The notes beneath the pieces are model-generated. The model was not told the DNA's origin and made no database searches. It saw only the letters and a list, made by a program, of their open reading frames with translations. Shown one piece after another: positions 35,640-46,945 of a stretch of 64,000 bases of DNA. Source of the DNA: Cutaneotrichosporon cavernicola (lineage: Eukaryota > Basidiomycota > Tremellomycetes > Trichosporonales > Trichosporonaceae); NCBI RefSeq assembly GCF_030864355.1, contig NC_083396.1:1054001-1118000 (forward strand). The letters run 5' to 3'. The number at the start of each line of letters is the position of its first letter. Within the stretch, counting starts at the first letter, position 1. The translations under genes were made by a program, and so were the position numbers.

Positions 35640-35710
35640 TGCCCCCACTCAGAATCGAACTGAGGGCTAGAGATTATGAGACTCACGTGTTACCATTACA
35701 CCATAGGGGC
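35640..35710 (-). tRNA. tRNA-Met (CAU), elongator type
   Basis: On the minus strand a complete 71-nt cloverleaf reads from G at 35710 to discriminator A at 35640. The acceptor stem is GCCCCTA with TGGGGGC (one T-G pair). The D stem is GTGT with ACAC and the T arm is CTCAG-TTCGATT-CTGAG, giving a clear B box. The anticodon loop CTCATAA has CAT. The anticodon stem (TGAGT with TCTCT) pairs only in its central three positions; the 31-39 T-T mismatch also occurs in elongator tRNA-Met of other eukaryotes as I recall it, but the 27-43 T-T is extra. No intron. A T5 run follows. It does not begin with the AGC of initiator tRNAs, hence elongator. Confidence 0.85.
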
Positions 35711-35908
35711 TGATTAAAAGTCGTGTTTTCAGGCACGTTACATCACGTGACAATTCTATATTACGTAACATGAATGGACGTCACTGTGCGCTTCATTGTC
35801 ATCTCTCCAACCAACACGCCAACATCAACCTTCTGTGTTCGCGACGGCTTGTGCTCAACACCCAGACACCTCTCCCCGTCCTTATCCTCCTTGCCACCGC
35901 ACACCACA

Positions 35909-37679
35909 ATGGACCCGCTTGCAGACGACGTCAATCAAGGCTGGGCTTCCGAAGCACCGCCAGCGCTCTCTTCGCCACCCGTCCAGTCTCCCTCTCGCGC
36001 CCCACAGCAACAGCAAACATCACCATCAACATTCATTCGTGATCCCCAAGTCTACGGTGACCCAGGCCACGCTCTCATGAATCCTCCAGCAGAGCACAAT
36101 CCAAAGCAGAGTCCCCATCCCTACCTCCGCCTCCGCATTGCAGGTCTTGAACGGAACCGAAAGGACCTACTCGTCCGCTTCGATGCCAGCGTGAGTGGGC
36201 TTGGAGACGCGTCGCTGACGTCAAGACCAACCTCCCTAACTTTCGCACATCCCTGTATCGCAACCTTCAACGGTCCTATGTCGAGTTCCAGCGCTTCGCA
36301 GAGCAACTTCAGCTTTGCTGTCCGCAGAGTGAGCACCACCTATGCTAATGCTGACCCTAGCCATCATCCCCGCCCTTCCCCTTCCCCACACTTCCGCAGC
36401 AACTGACGAGGAAGGTGAGCACACCCTTCCATCACGGCTAATCTCAGACGACCGGCTCGTTAGGATAATCCTCCAGCGCTGGTTCAGCCGCGTGGCGGAC
36501 GACCCTCAGTTGCAGAAGGAGGACGAGCTACGCAGCTTCATCGAGTCTGACTTTGGCTATAACCCGATCCCCCCACCCTCAGCACGCAAGCAGTCGACGG
36601 GTGGAGCGGCGACCTCGGTCCTGACCGCTGCCCTGTCCAAAGTCGTGCGCCGCGGGCCGTTGGACGAGGATGACGAGATCATGAGTGCGCGCACGACTCT
36701 GGAGCGCCTGGAACCCGCGTGGGCTGCAGCGGCGAACAGCATCGGCAATCTCAGCAAGGCACGCAAGGCCCTTGCCTCTGCTCAGGCTGAAGTTGGTGCC
36801 AAACTCATAGGTCTCGCGACCGATGAGTCGGACATGAACCTCGCGACTGCCGAGCGTAAGATGGGCCGAGCGTACGAGCAAATGAGCGGGATGGCGGTGC
36901 AGCAGATCACGAGCGACAACGTCATCCTCAACGATTCTCTCGCATACCAGTCGTCTAATGCCAGGGCAGGCCGCGACGCCCTCGCACAGCGCACCCAGAT
37001 CCTGGAAGACTCGCACAGTTCGACCAAGACGGCGATCACCAAGCGTCGCAACGTCGAGCGAATGAAGGGTAGCTCCAACATCAATCCTCAAAAGGTCGAC
37101 GACGCGATTAGTGAGATGGAAGAGGCGAACGCAATCGAGGACCGCCTCACTTCGAACCTCAACGCCATCTCTGCACATCTTCACACCGCTCTCCGCACAC
37201 ACTCACGTAACGCGCACGAGGACGTCGCCTTCAGTCTTCTCGAGCATGCGCGCATGAACATCATCTTCAATCGCTCTGTCCTCCGCGAGCTGGAAGCGCT
37301 CAAGCCAGACCTTGCGCGCGTCACCGCTCCCATTCTCGCCAACCCTGGCACCCCTACGACGCCCACAAGCGCTGGTCCCCTGACGTCTCCGCCTGTGCAG
37401 CACGCGACGCCGACCCAAGCCGCCTTCGCCCCGGCGCCGAGGCAACCAGGCATGTCCCAGTCCATGTATGTCCCTGCGCCCGTTGAACCCGGTCCTCGAT
37501 CCCATTCGGCGGGAGTCCGGCCTTCAACTCCGTCCACGCCAGGCCCAGTCGACCCTCTGGGAGGCGCTCCTATGGCTCAGAGCATGTACGGTGCGCCTGG
37601 CCATCGGCCTCCTCAACGACGACAGGGACGCGCTCTCGACGAGCGCAAAGCAGCCAAGCTTCTGGCAGGTGGATTCTGA
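35909..37679 (+). CDS. VPS17: Vps17-like sorting nexin (retromer, PX-BAR)
   Basis: Four exons (35909-36190, 36226-36328, 36361-36414, 36448-37679) give 556 residues. The N-terminus is Pro/Gln/Ser-rich. A PX domain begins at about residue 72 (HPYLRLRIAGLERNRKDLLV, RFDASTNLPNFRTSLYRN, YVEFQRFAEQL) and lacks an obvious basic phosphoinositide pocket, as in Vps17. DDRLVRIILQRWFSRVADDP is a typical PX end. The BAR domain runs about 210-420 with long helices (LEPAWAAAANSIGNLSKARK, ATAERKMGRAYEQMSGMAVQ). The C-terminal 120 residues are Pro-rich with repeated QSMY motifs. Vps17 dimerises with Vps5 to tubulate endosomes for retromer-dependent return of receptors to the Golgi. The start at 35909 follows a Thr/Pro-rich in-frame stretch with no conserved sequence, so the internal ATG is preferred. 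Confidence 0.88.
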
Positions 37680-37816
37680 GCGGATCCGAGATTGTCGGAC
37701 TGTGCGTTATCGAGTCGTTAACGAGTTAGTTTGGAGGAGAGGATAGCATGCATAGCTTATCGGATGTAACGTGGCAGTGGCAAAACTGAGGTATGGTACG
37801 TCATCTTCCACCCTCC

Positions 37817-37823
37817 TATAAAG
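37817..37823 (+). promoter_or_regulatory. TATA box of ABC transporter 1
   Basis: TATAAAG about 55 bp before the ATG at 37876. It argues against the in-frame ATG at 37837, which would be only 14 bp downstream of it. Confidence 0.5.
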
Positions 37824-37875
37824 TCTAGATTCGTGTGTGGTTCATTGGATCGTTGTTCTCTTTCGTACTCTCCGC

Positions 37876-40747
37876 ATGGCCGTCATCGAACTCGATTCTC
37901 TCGAGTCTTCGGGCGCAGGCCCCAGCCCCTCAACATTGCGATATCGTCGGCAGAGTGCGCATGACAGGCCTCCTGGTGACGCTGAGCGCCACCCTCCTTC
38001 AACGCCTCCTTCGACGCTGGCAGTGGCGACCGGTCTCGGCCTCCTCACGACCTTCACTCTCCCACCAAAATATGACCACCTTTCTATCATCTCCCGTCTG
38101 TGGCTACAGAGCCGCGTCATCGATCCTCCCCCCAGCACCTCGGAGGATAAGGATCAAGTTGAGTTCGCGTCGGCCGGACAAGCGCGCAGGATCTCCTGGC
38201 GCAACTTGAAGATCGGGGTGGATATTTTTCGTCTCCTTGGCCCTCGGACTGCAGGGCTTATCCTCCACTACCGCAACGTGCTGGCACTCCCATCCTTCGT
38301 ATATCTCGTTTCGGTGGTTGTGGACGGCGTTCTGCCTACTGCTGCGTGAGTCTGCTTATTTCGTCTGCCTTCTTCCTCCACTCTTGTTCGAGCCTAGCGC
38401 CTCCTTGCCTCCGTCCCTTCCTCTTTCTACCGTACCTCGCTCCATTCATCCCGCTGACTTTAGCCTCTGGGCGTCAGGCCAGATGCTCGACCTCGTCGAG
38501 AAGAGCTTTGCAGGCTCGCCGGCGACGTGGGCGACGGCTTTGCGCATCGCAGCGATGACTATCAGCTTCGAAGTGCTCAACTACATGTCCAGCGACGTGT
38601 TTAACTCATGCTACGACTTTTTACGCTCGTTCACCCAGTACCACCTGGAGCGCCTGCACATGAGCGCAGTGCTCAACCACACCGTGGCCATCCAAGAGGA
38701 CGAGACGTTCATGGCAGTCGTGAGTGTGATCTTACCATCAATAGTGCAGCTGACACCAGGTGTGCGAAGCCGGTGTTTTCGCTGGGGTCGACAGCATGCA
38801 CGGGATCGAGTGTCCTCCGCACGACGCGTGGTGGATGGTTAGCTCAGTGGGCGAGCTGGTATCCACAAGCATTGAGCTTGGCCTGCAGACAGCACTCGTT
38901 TTCGGCACACTGCGGACAGCGATGCAGGGATCGAGCTTCTCTGTCGGCAACTCGATCCTCATCGGCCTCTCCCTTGCACCTTTGTGCTTCAGCATACTCT
39001 CTGACAAGTTGACTGATTGGTTCCCTCCTTACTGGCTCCGTGACCCGGTGGGCGACTTCGCTGCCGAGAGGGAACTGTCGACCTATCGCGAGTTTGTGGA
39101 TGGACAACACCGCGAGGAGCTCATCCTCTTCAATCTCAAACCCTACATCCTTCAGCGGTGGGACAAGCTCAGCAAAGCCCCACAGGGCATGTCATGGAAC
39201 TACGACTCGTCGTTCTGGATCCAGTTGAGCCGCCTCGCCGTCAGCGAGCTCATTACAAACGCGTTCTACGTGAGTCAACGGTACTTACTCGGTGCAGGGG
39301 ATGTTACGACGACCTCTCAGAAGTGAGCTGACAGCAGGTGCTGCTGGCAGTCCGCGCCATTCCATCAACATTGACGCTGGGTGCAATTCACCTCCACCGC
39401 TCGAGCGCGGAGCAAATGCATTCTACCATTCGACGCTTCAAGTGGAAACTCGACGTCACCTGGCAGCTGCCGTACTTCCTCGCGGCCATGTTCGCATCGC
39501 AGGAGGGTCCAATCAAGCGCGGCCCGCAGCTTAACTACGAGCGACATCGACGGCCCGGAGGGATGCGGCTTGAGGCCCGTGACCTAGGCCTGACGTACGA
39601 TGGCACCACGCCAACCCTGCGCGACATCAACATTACCGTGGAGCCTGGAGAGTCGCTCGCTGTCGTCGGCTTCAACGGAAGGTGAAAGACTGTCGCAGCT
39701 GGAGCTAACATCAGTGGCAAGACGACGCTCGTACGTGCACTTCTCGGCCTCCACAGCCACTCTGGCACACTTCTCATCAATGACATTCCATTTGAGGATT
39801 TCGATACTGCGACCCTACATTTCCGCATGTCGTGTCTCTTCCAGGTAAGGGACTGGATGTCTCAAGCTTACCATTCCAGGACTACGACCGCTACAACCTC
39901 CCGGTGAGGCAGAACGTGGGCTTTGGCAATACAGACAAGATGGTGGGTATTGATATGCCTGAGGAATCTGACCTTGACCCACTGACACCTTCAGGAGAAC
40001 GATGAGGCCCTCAATAGTGCACTGGAGCGAGGCGGTGCCTCTACTGTCGTGCAGGGAATTGGGGGTCTGGATCGATGGCTCTCCTCTTTTAGCGCTCGAC
40101 GTCATGGTCACGGGTCCAACAAGATGGATGGCGGTGCACTGGCTACGCCATTGGCTGCCAACAGTGGCGCTGCGACACCCGCAGCCGATACCAACACTGA
40201 CTCGAAAGTGATCTCTGCAATCGATTCGAACGGTGCCGTGGTGGTGTCAACGTCTGCCTCACAGACAGACGGCCCTGTGGCGTCCGAGTCTAATGGCGAT
40301 TCCAACAGTGACAATCCCGCGATGCTGAGTGGTGGCCAGTGGCAGCGGATTGCGCTAGCGCGTGCTTTCCTGCGGCATGGTGAAACAGATCTGATAGTCC
40401 TGGACGAGCCATCGGCATCTCTCGGTGTGTTTCTGCGTTTGCCATTCCTCAGGGATATCAATTGACGTCACAGACGCGCGTACGGAAAAGGAGCTATTTG
40501 ACACAGTACACTCACTGACCAAGCGTGGTGAGAACGGCCGCACGACCTGCATCTTCATCTCGCATCGATTCGCCACTGTGAAGAAGGCATCTAAAATTGC
40601 ATTTGTCGAGGAAGGGGTGAGTGATGCAAGGTGTGACTCGCTAATATCCAGAGGATAGTCGAACACGGAACCCACGCCGAGCTCATGGAATTTGGTGGAC
40701 GATACGCCGAAATGTACAATATCCAGAAGTCGGCGTTTGACGATTAG
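37876..40747 (+). CDS. Divergent ABC half-transporter 1 (membrane domain plus one ATPase domain)
   Basis: Nine exons (37876-38345, 38464-38719, 38760-39269, 39338-39681, 39715-39844, 39880-39942, 39995-40424, 40474-40616, 40652-40747) give 813 residues. The N-terminal half has several hydrophobic stretches (ALPSFVYLVSVVVDGVLP, TALRIAAMTISFEVLNYM, ILIGLSLAPLCFSIL) but no family motif I can name. The C-terminal ATPase is complete: Walker A VVGFNGSGKTTLVRAL, Q-loop MSCLFQDYDRYN, signature LSGGQWQRIALARAFL, Walker B LIVLDEPSASLDA and H-loop IFISHRFATVKKA. A Ser/Asn/Asp-rich insertion of about 90 residues lies between Q-loop and signature. It is paralogous to the next gene. It resembles exporter-type (ABCB-like) half-transporters and may form a dimer; substrate and membrane are unknown. 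Confidence 0.82.
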
Positions 40748-41130
40748 GGTCATTAGATCAAGGCCCATTCAACTTGCATGTACAGATCTAGAGATTGGAA
40801 TCTGTAATTGTATGCTTGCGAGGAATGAGGGAGGGGGCCCGACCCCAATATCAGTGGTTATCCCTTTGTCTCAGCTCGCACCGCCACTGATTTGAATACT
40901 AGCCACTGAGCACGTGAGCAACTGGTCTCAAACTCTCAAGCCGAGTTTACCGTTGACTGTCAAAAGCATCTTTAAACATCTGAGATAGGGAGGAGGTCGT
41001 AAAACCAAAACACTCTTTGTCCGTTGAGCCGTTGACAGACCTGAAAACCCAGCAATGACCGACCCATCTTACCTTCCTTCTCCCACTGTCCCATTCACTA
41101 CTTGTGGATCACTGTTCGTTTTCTTGTACC
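40748..41130. other. Spacer between the two ABC transporter genes
   Basis: This 383-bp plus-plus spacer holds the 3' end of ABC 1 and the promoter of ABC 2. Short homology between the genes does not extend into it as far as I can see. No gene is supported. Confidence 0.6.
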
Positions 41131-44130
41131 ATGGGTCAAGACAAAGACCTTGACGTCGACAACAGTGTTGCGGCCGCAAACCTCATTCCCCCCATCAGGC
41201 CGGACATGACAAGGCCCCCTTCCGCCGTTCGCCAAGACAACCATGTCTCTCCGACTGCGTCACAGCTGAACGCTAGGCCTGAACTCGTCCAGCCCGAAGC
41301 AGATGATACACTCCCAGATCTCGCTGTTGTAACACCGCGTCTCATTTTGACACCTCCATCAACCCCCGCTACTGTCTCACAGAACATTGGAGAGGAGACA
41401 GAAGCCCCTCGGGTCAATGCTGACAATAATTCACTTGTCAACGCCACCGAAGCGTCAGAGTCGGCGACCAAGGGCTACTACCTTCTCCCCGGAACTTACC
41501 CTGGAACCACGCTTTGGGCACCCGACACGAGCGGAATGAGCAATGGCAAGAGAAATGGCAAATCGTCCAAACCCAGTAACCCTCGGCCTGCTTTACCGCA
41601 CGAACCCAAGCTGCGCTTCTCATCTATCGTCCTGGACCCCAAATACGATGACTACCCAGTGCTCACTCGCATGTGGCTGTCTGTCCGTGATTCCAACGAT
41701 ACCGAGCGATGGATCACATACCACAATCTCACAATCATGCTTGACTTTGCGTGCTGGGCTCTCCCTCATGCGTGGGTCTGGCTCTCCGCCAATCAGCGCG
41801 CCATGTATTTGGTCCTTTCCCATCTCTCTCGGATGATCTTACTCGGTCTGGGAGGTGCTCTGCGGTGGGTAACGTTTGAGACTTTGCCTAACCTTAGATC
41901 CTGGGGCCAATACGCCCTTCTGCGAGCCCTCGAAGAGCAACGGGTGTCCTGGGGCCTCCTTCCTTTGGTTGTATGCAACGCGCTTCAGTCCGTACAACAA
42001 GCCCTTGGCCAGCGGTATTCAGCTGATCATGACGAGCTGGACGTGAGTCATGTCTTTTCAAAACCAGCACTGATTCAGACTTTGCTGGACGAGTCGTCAC
42101 GAAGTGTCATGTTCAACATCCATCTCCGACTTAGCGTTCCTCAAAGCAACGACCCACTTGTCACAAAGCTGCTGAGAGACACTGAGTCCTACACGGCCTT
42201 CAGATTTAAGGGCAGATTTAAGCACACTAAAGGACGGACCGCCACTGGTATCCTCCAAGATAGCACCACTCTCCTCAAGGATATGATCGACATGTTCTCC
42301 CGGCTTTACCTTGTGGCCATCCTGCTCTTCACTGGGAAGGGAACTCCCGTCCTCGCCAGCTTTTGCATTCTCCTGGTCCGATACTTTGTTACTAGGTCCT
42401 CGACGGCCACAAACCGAAGCCTCAAGCAGAGAATTGAGCGCAGAGACATCGACAAGGAACGTCAGGCCCTCTTCGATATCGCCGGGTCTTCTGTGTACCG
42501 TCAAGAGTCCAACCTTTTCCAAATCGGACGCCACCTGGGCCCGACCTGGGAGGCCCTGTCTGAAAAGGCAAAGGCGCTAAGCGTTCCGATCCCTCTCAAC
42601 TGGCGCGACGGGCTCGCCATGACTTTAAACTCTCTGCTGACAATGGGTCCAACAATTATGAAGGTGAATGACCCAACAATGTGCCGCTAACACTGCAGCT
42701 TGCTATCGTTGTCAAGCCGTCCGTCGGTATGCGTCTTAGCTCTATCAAGATAACGGACGACGCTACAGACTGGATCTCGATAAGGTTCGCGTTCGGGTTG
42801 ACACACCAACGTAGGTGCCTGATTAACCTCCTGCAAGGTGGGTGCTCGGCACTTGCGTATTGCGCCGCTATAGATCTCCTCCAGCCACAAGCGGGTTGCG
42901 AGCTAATTGATTACGATGCCTATCGTCGCGGCGTTGGTATGCGCATCGAGGCGAAAAGCCTGAACTTCACCTACGGAGGGTGCGACGCCCCCACGTTACA
43001 CGACATCAACCTCGATATCGAGCCAGGGGCCACTCTGGCGATCGTCGGGTAGGGTCCGCTACGTAATGAAAGCTAATGACTTAGCTTCAATGGCTCAGGC
43101 AAGACGACACTCTTACGTCTACTTCTGGGCCTAATGGGAATGGAGGGCACGGCTGGTGTCCTCCAGATCAATGGACTCCCCGTCGACGTGAGCTTCTGAA
43201 GGTGCATGCTAACGACAAGCAATACAAGGCATCGACTCTGTTCAACCGCATGAGCTGCTGTTTCCAGGAGCATGCCAAGTTCCCAGAGTCATTACGCTTC
43301 AACCTTGGCGTTGGGGACATTGACCGGTTCGACAATGACGATGCCCTTGTGTCTGCAGCCAAGACAGGCGGCATCGAGTACTTACAAGAGGAGCTCGGTG
43401 GTTTAGACCGCCAGCTCAACCCCACAGACGTACGGGACATGGACGGGAAGGACAGAAACGAGGGTAAAGAGAACAAGGGCGAAGACGAGAGCGGCAAGAC
43501 TGCAGAGGTCAACAAGGAAGACGAGACTAAGGAAACCAACGAGAAGGAGGATGACAAGAAGAAGAAGAAGAAGAAGAAGGAGGATCTCAGGAAACGGTCC
43601 GCAGCTTCTCTCAGCCGCGGGCAGTGGCAGCGCATTGCCATTGGTCGCGCGTTCCTTAAGACCGAGATTAACGGTGGTGTTGACCTTTGCGTGTACGACG
43701 AGCCAACGGCCAGCCTCGACCCAGTCGCCGAGGTGAGTTGTTTGGTTACTCTGTGAGAACCCCTTGGCTTACCGCAGCACGACCTGATGGAACGCATCTC
43801 GTCACTTTCCAGAGCGGCTCGGAGGCGCATCACGACCATCTTTGTATCTCATCGTCTTGCCAGCGTCCGCCGTGCTGACCAGATCGCCTTCATGGAGAAG
43901 GGGGTGAGTTATGAGGGTTGACATGCAGTTGACACCAGCGTATTGTGGAGTTGGGAACGCATGCGGAGCTCCTCGCCCTCAAGGGCAAGTACTACCAGTT
44001 CTGGGAGCTCCAGAGCAAGGCGTACCAGGACGACAGTGGCAGCGCCGACGGTCATGAGCCTGCGACCGAAAAGCCAACTGGCGACAAGCGTCTTGCGGAC
44101 GCCGGCTTTGTCAAGCCTAGTGAGGTGTAA
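41131..44130 (+). CDS. Divergent ABC half-transporter 2, paralogue of the preceding gene
   Basis: About seven exons: 41131-42663 (with a likely 36-nt in-frame intron at 42043-42078), 42699-43048, 43085-43187, 43220-43732, 43778-43903 and 43939-44130, giving about 926 residues. The first 130 residues are Pro/Thr/Asn-rich. Hydrophobic segments include LTIMLDFACWALPHAWVWL and LYLVAILLFTGKGTPVLASF. The ATPase has Walker A IVGFNGSGKTTLLRLLLGL, Q-loop MSCCFQEHAKFPE, Walker B LCVYDEPTASLDP and H-loop IFVSHRLASVRRADQ. The signature reads LSRGQWQRIAIGRAF, with Arg for the usual Gly. A highly charged Lys/Glu/Asp-rich insertion of about 80 residues precedes it, at the same place as in ABC 1. The linker motif GMRIEAKSLNFTYGG matches GMRLEARDLGLTYDG of ABC 1. 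Substrate unknown; a local duplication is inferred. Confidence 0.8.
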
Positions 44131-44728
44131 GATGGACGTGCATGTTACAGAGTTCCTCGAGTACAGTATGTAGAGTAGTGTCGTAGTGATGAAGAAGCGA
44201 TTGCAGAAGTGCCTGCGGATTAGGCATGTTGGGTGAATATTTGGGAGTATATCATAGGACGGAACAACAAGCCTAGTTGGCTGACTGACTGTAAGGCAGA
44301 GAGGGGTATCCCGAAGACTAACTGGACGACTGTACTTGATGTTGCCCTGCCTCGACGCTGTGGCGTTCCCAAGCCTCTCCCGACTTGAGCACCATCTTCC
44401 CATCTTCCGATCTTCCATCTTGCCTTGACAACACTCAACGCGTCAACCTCAGCGACGACGACGGGCAACTCAGGCATCGCGGCATCACTTTTTCATATTT
44501 GGAAAGGAACAAGACCAGACATGCTGATCGAGACTAGGCGTACGGAACAGGTGCGCTGGACGAAAAGCTGCGCCAAGGGCCCGGGTACCGTATCCGCAGA
44601 GTATTACGCTACGAGCTATGGATGCGTTTCAACAGGTGGGGCTAGAGACTGAGGGAGAATCTGGGGTGGCCTTAGGAAAGAGCGTCCCCAGAGCTCGGGC
44701 TGCCACCTCTTGCTTCCGAACCTCCATT
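44131..44728. other. Convergent spacer between ABC 2 and DBR1
   Basis: About 600 bp with the two 3' ends facing each other. Short frames only, no codon bias and no repeat. Nothing recognised. Confidence 0.6.
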
Positions 44729-46114
44729 TCACCCACCTCTCGCACCCCGACTCCCACCTCTCGCACCCCGATTCCCATTCGATCCGCCTCTCCCCCGCCC
44801 AATATTCGAGTCATTCGGCCTGGCGGCCGTACGTGGAGCGGGGTTGGTGAGGTCTTGGATACCGAGAAAAGCGCAAAACGCCGTGGTTTGGGGATTGGTA
44901 TAGTGCGCCTCGGGAATACCGTCACCCTCGGCCGGCGCAGTTTTGACAAACACCTGGACGTTTGAGACCTCGGCCGAGTTATCCAGTGACGAGAGTGCGG
45001 CCTCGATTCGTGCATTGACGTCCGCTGGAAGGGTTGATGGCGGAAGTGCAGACGCACCGTCGGGGAGTATAGGCGGGTTGTGGGCTCGCGGGAAGGGGTG
45101 CGTCGCCTTGGTGATGGCCAGCCAGGCGCGGTCAAAGGTGAGAGTGGGAGGCGACTTGTCTGAGGGGGCAGGAATGTCGAGTACCTCCTGTCAGCTGGAA
45201 ACTGCACCCTAGCTCACCTGCCACCAATCCTTCTTTCCGGGGAGGGGCTTGGAAAGTGCAAGAAAGCGGGTGGCTCGCTGGTTGGTTGGGCCGGGCTTGA
45301 TTGAACCCCTTGGGTGGATGGCGTGCGCATCTAACCATTCCTTGGGCGTGGGGTCACTAGGATAGTGTGGTTCCGAGACGGTGGGATTGGCGGCGTGAAC
45401 TTTAACCGCGGGGAACTTGACATGCATGTGTGCCGCGAACCAGTAGCGCGCTCGGATGGCGTTTAGGACGCGCGTGAGTGGAGGCGCACCGAAAGTACCT
45501 GTATCGATCGAGGACCGGAAACGCGGCATGGCGCTGACTAGCGCTTTGCCGTCGCCGTACTTTGTGATGTCGACTGGCCAGTCGTGTGAAAGGAAGATAT
45601 CGACAGGTGGGAGCTGGTGTGAGTATATGAGCGCTGTCAATCAACGACTCACAAGACGGAGGCGCTCCTCATTCCACTGCCGGAGGTGGTAGACGGAGCG
45701 CAGGCTGCCTCCCTTGAGAGGCGCGCGTTCAAAGTGTCCCCGTCCAAACGAATTCTGGTTGTAGATTCCACTCGCGCCGGCAATACGCAGCCCGTTGACA
45801 ATCACACTCCCCGCGACACCCAAGTAGTAGATGTTATGCGCGAGCCAGCCGCCATAGAACAGCTCGCACATGTAGTTGCTGGCCTCGTGATTCCCGCCCA
45901 CGACAATTGTGAGTGGAATGTCACGTGGTTCCGCATAGTAGTGGTGGAATGAGCCAAGAGTGCGATACTTTTCCGGGACATGGCATGAGTCGAGGTCGGC
46001 CTCGTTGCGGAATCCCTGGAAGTCGCCGCAGCATAAGACGAGGTCGACTGGCGGAAGGGTTTGGTACATCTCGCTGAGGGAGCCGTGGAGGCACCCAACG
46101 ATGGCGATACGCAT
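44729..46114 (-). CDS. DBR1: RNA lariat debranching enzyme
   Basis: Three exons (46114-45653, 45613-45218, 45187-44729) give 438 residues. The metallophosphoesterase core begins at the first residue: MRIAIVGCLHGSLSEMYQTL, VDLVLCCGDFQGFRNEADL, CHVPEKYRTLGSFHHYY, TIVVGGNHEASNYMCEL, YGGWLAHNIYYLGVAG and VDIFLSHDWPVDITKYGD, with RYWFAAHMHVKFPA near residue 235. These carry the metal-binding Asp, Asn and His residues and the Dbr1-specific Cys of VGC. The C-terminal domain includes NPQTTAFCAFLGI. It ends in an RGG-rich tail (GRGRGG, then two GARGGSR-like repeats). Dbr1 cuts the 2'-5' bond of intron lariats in the nucleus, which suits this intron-rich genome. It lies on the opposite strand between an ABC gene and the ABC relic. 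Confidence 0.93.
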
Positions 46115-46317
46115 TTCGTGTCTTGAGCAAGTTGGTAATTGGGATGGAAGAGAGGTGGCAAGGGAGATTCAGACTGCAATTTATGCCGACTTGGGTAGGC
46201 TTGGGCTCGAACTTGTTCCCCGAGTTTACCGGACCCGTAATTACTCGAGTCATGAAAAGTGACGAGGGAGGTGTCTAATACTCCCCAAGCTAGTTGCACA
46301 GACCTTCTCGGCGAGGA

Positions 46318-46800
46318 ATGGAGCTGGAGCTACGCAATATGACCTTGACATACCCAAGTTCATACTTGACAACTAACACCCACAGGCTGGCCCAAACGGT
46401 TCCGGCAAGTCGGCGTTGTTCAAGGTCCTTCTGGGTCTCTGCAATCGCCATCATGGTCTTCGAGGCGATTTGCTCATCAACGGCATTCCTATGAGTGAAT
46501 ACGACACAGCCTAGTCGGCAGCCATGGTCATGTTCGACGAGGTGAGTCTTTCAGCGTGTGGGCTAACCGCGAGCCAAGCTCCAACCTGGGGCCCAAGGCT
46601 GAGGCAAACCTGTTCAATTCGTTGCTCAGTCTTTCGCAGGTCGCAGCCCGAGGATGGCCGCCCTGTCACGACAATCTACGCCTCGCATCGCATGCAGACC
46701 GCGAGACGCGCAGAGACACTGGCGGCAGAGGTGGGCGAGAAGAGTGGCAGGGTCACTGCCAATAGAAGAATAGTCAGTACCGCTGTTTCGCGTAAGCAAT
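46318..46800 (+). pseudogene. Degraded ABC-transporter ATPase domain (third copy of the local family)
   Basis: Pieces of one nucleotide-binding domain remain in order. GMELELRNMTLTYP matches the domain start of both intact ABC neighbours. AGPNGSGKSALFKVLLGL is a Walker A, followed by LLINGIPMSEYDTA and then a TAG at 46512. VMFDE at 46522-46539 joins PSSNLGPKAEANLFNSLL across a typical intron with CTAAC, giving Walker B and D-loop. After a frame shift RPVTTIYASHRMQTARRAE is the H-loop region. The Q-loop and LSGGQ signature are missing, as is any membrane domain; DBR1 occupies the upstream position on the other strand. It cannot encode a working transporter. I infer a decayed tandem duplicate; part of the fragment could still be transcribed. 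Confidence 0.75.
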
Positions 46801-46945
46801 GAGATGAATTGTCTGTCACATGCAGCGTCAGTATCCTGGGAGCCAGCCAGCCAACCTCCACGGTCTCTGCTCGCCAGCGCGCACCGGACAGGCGCAGATC
46901 CGGCGGTCGAGCGGATGTCTATGCATGGTAATGTGTGCTACACGC

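Noticed and set aside
37837..37875. Upstream start for ABC transporter 1
   Set aside because: A TATA box at 37817-37823 is too close for transcripts to include the ATG at 37837.
42804..42840. An additional 27-nt intron in ABC 2
   Set aside because: The frame is open with or without it and the paralogue does not decide the case, so it was not called.
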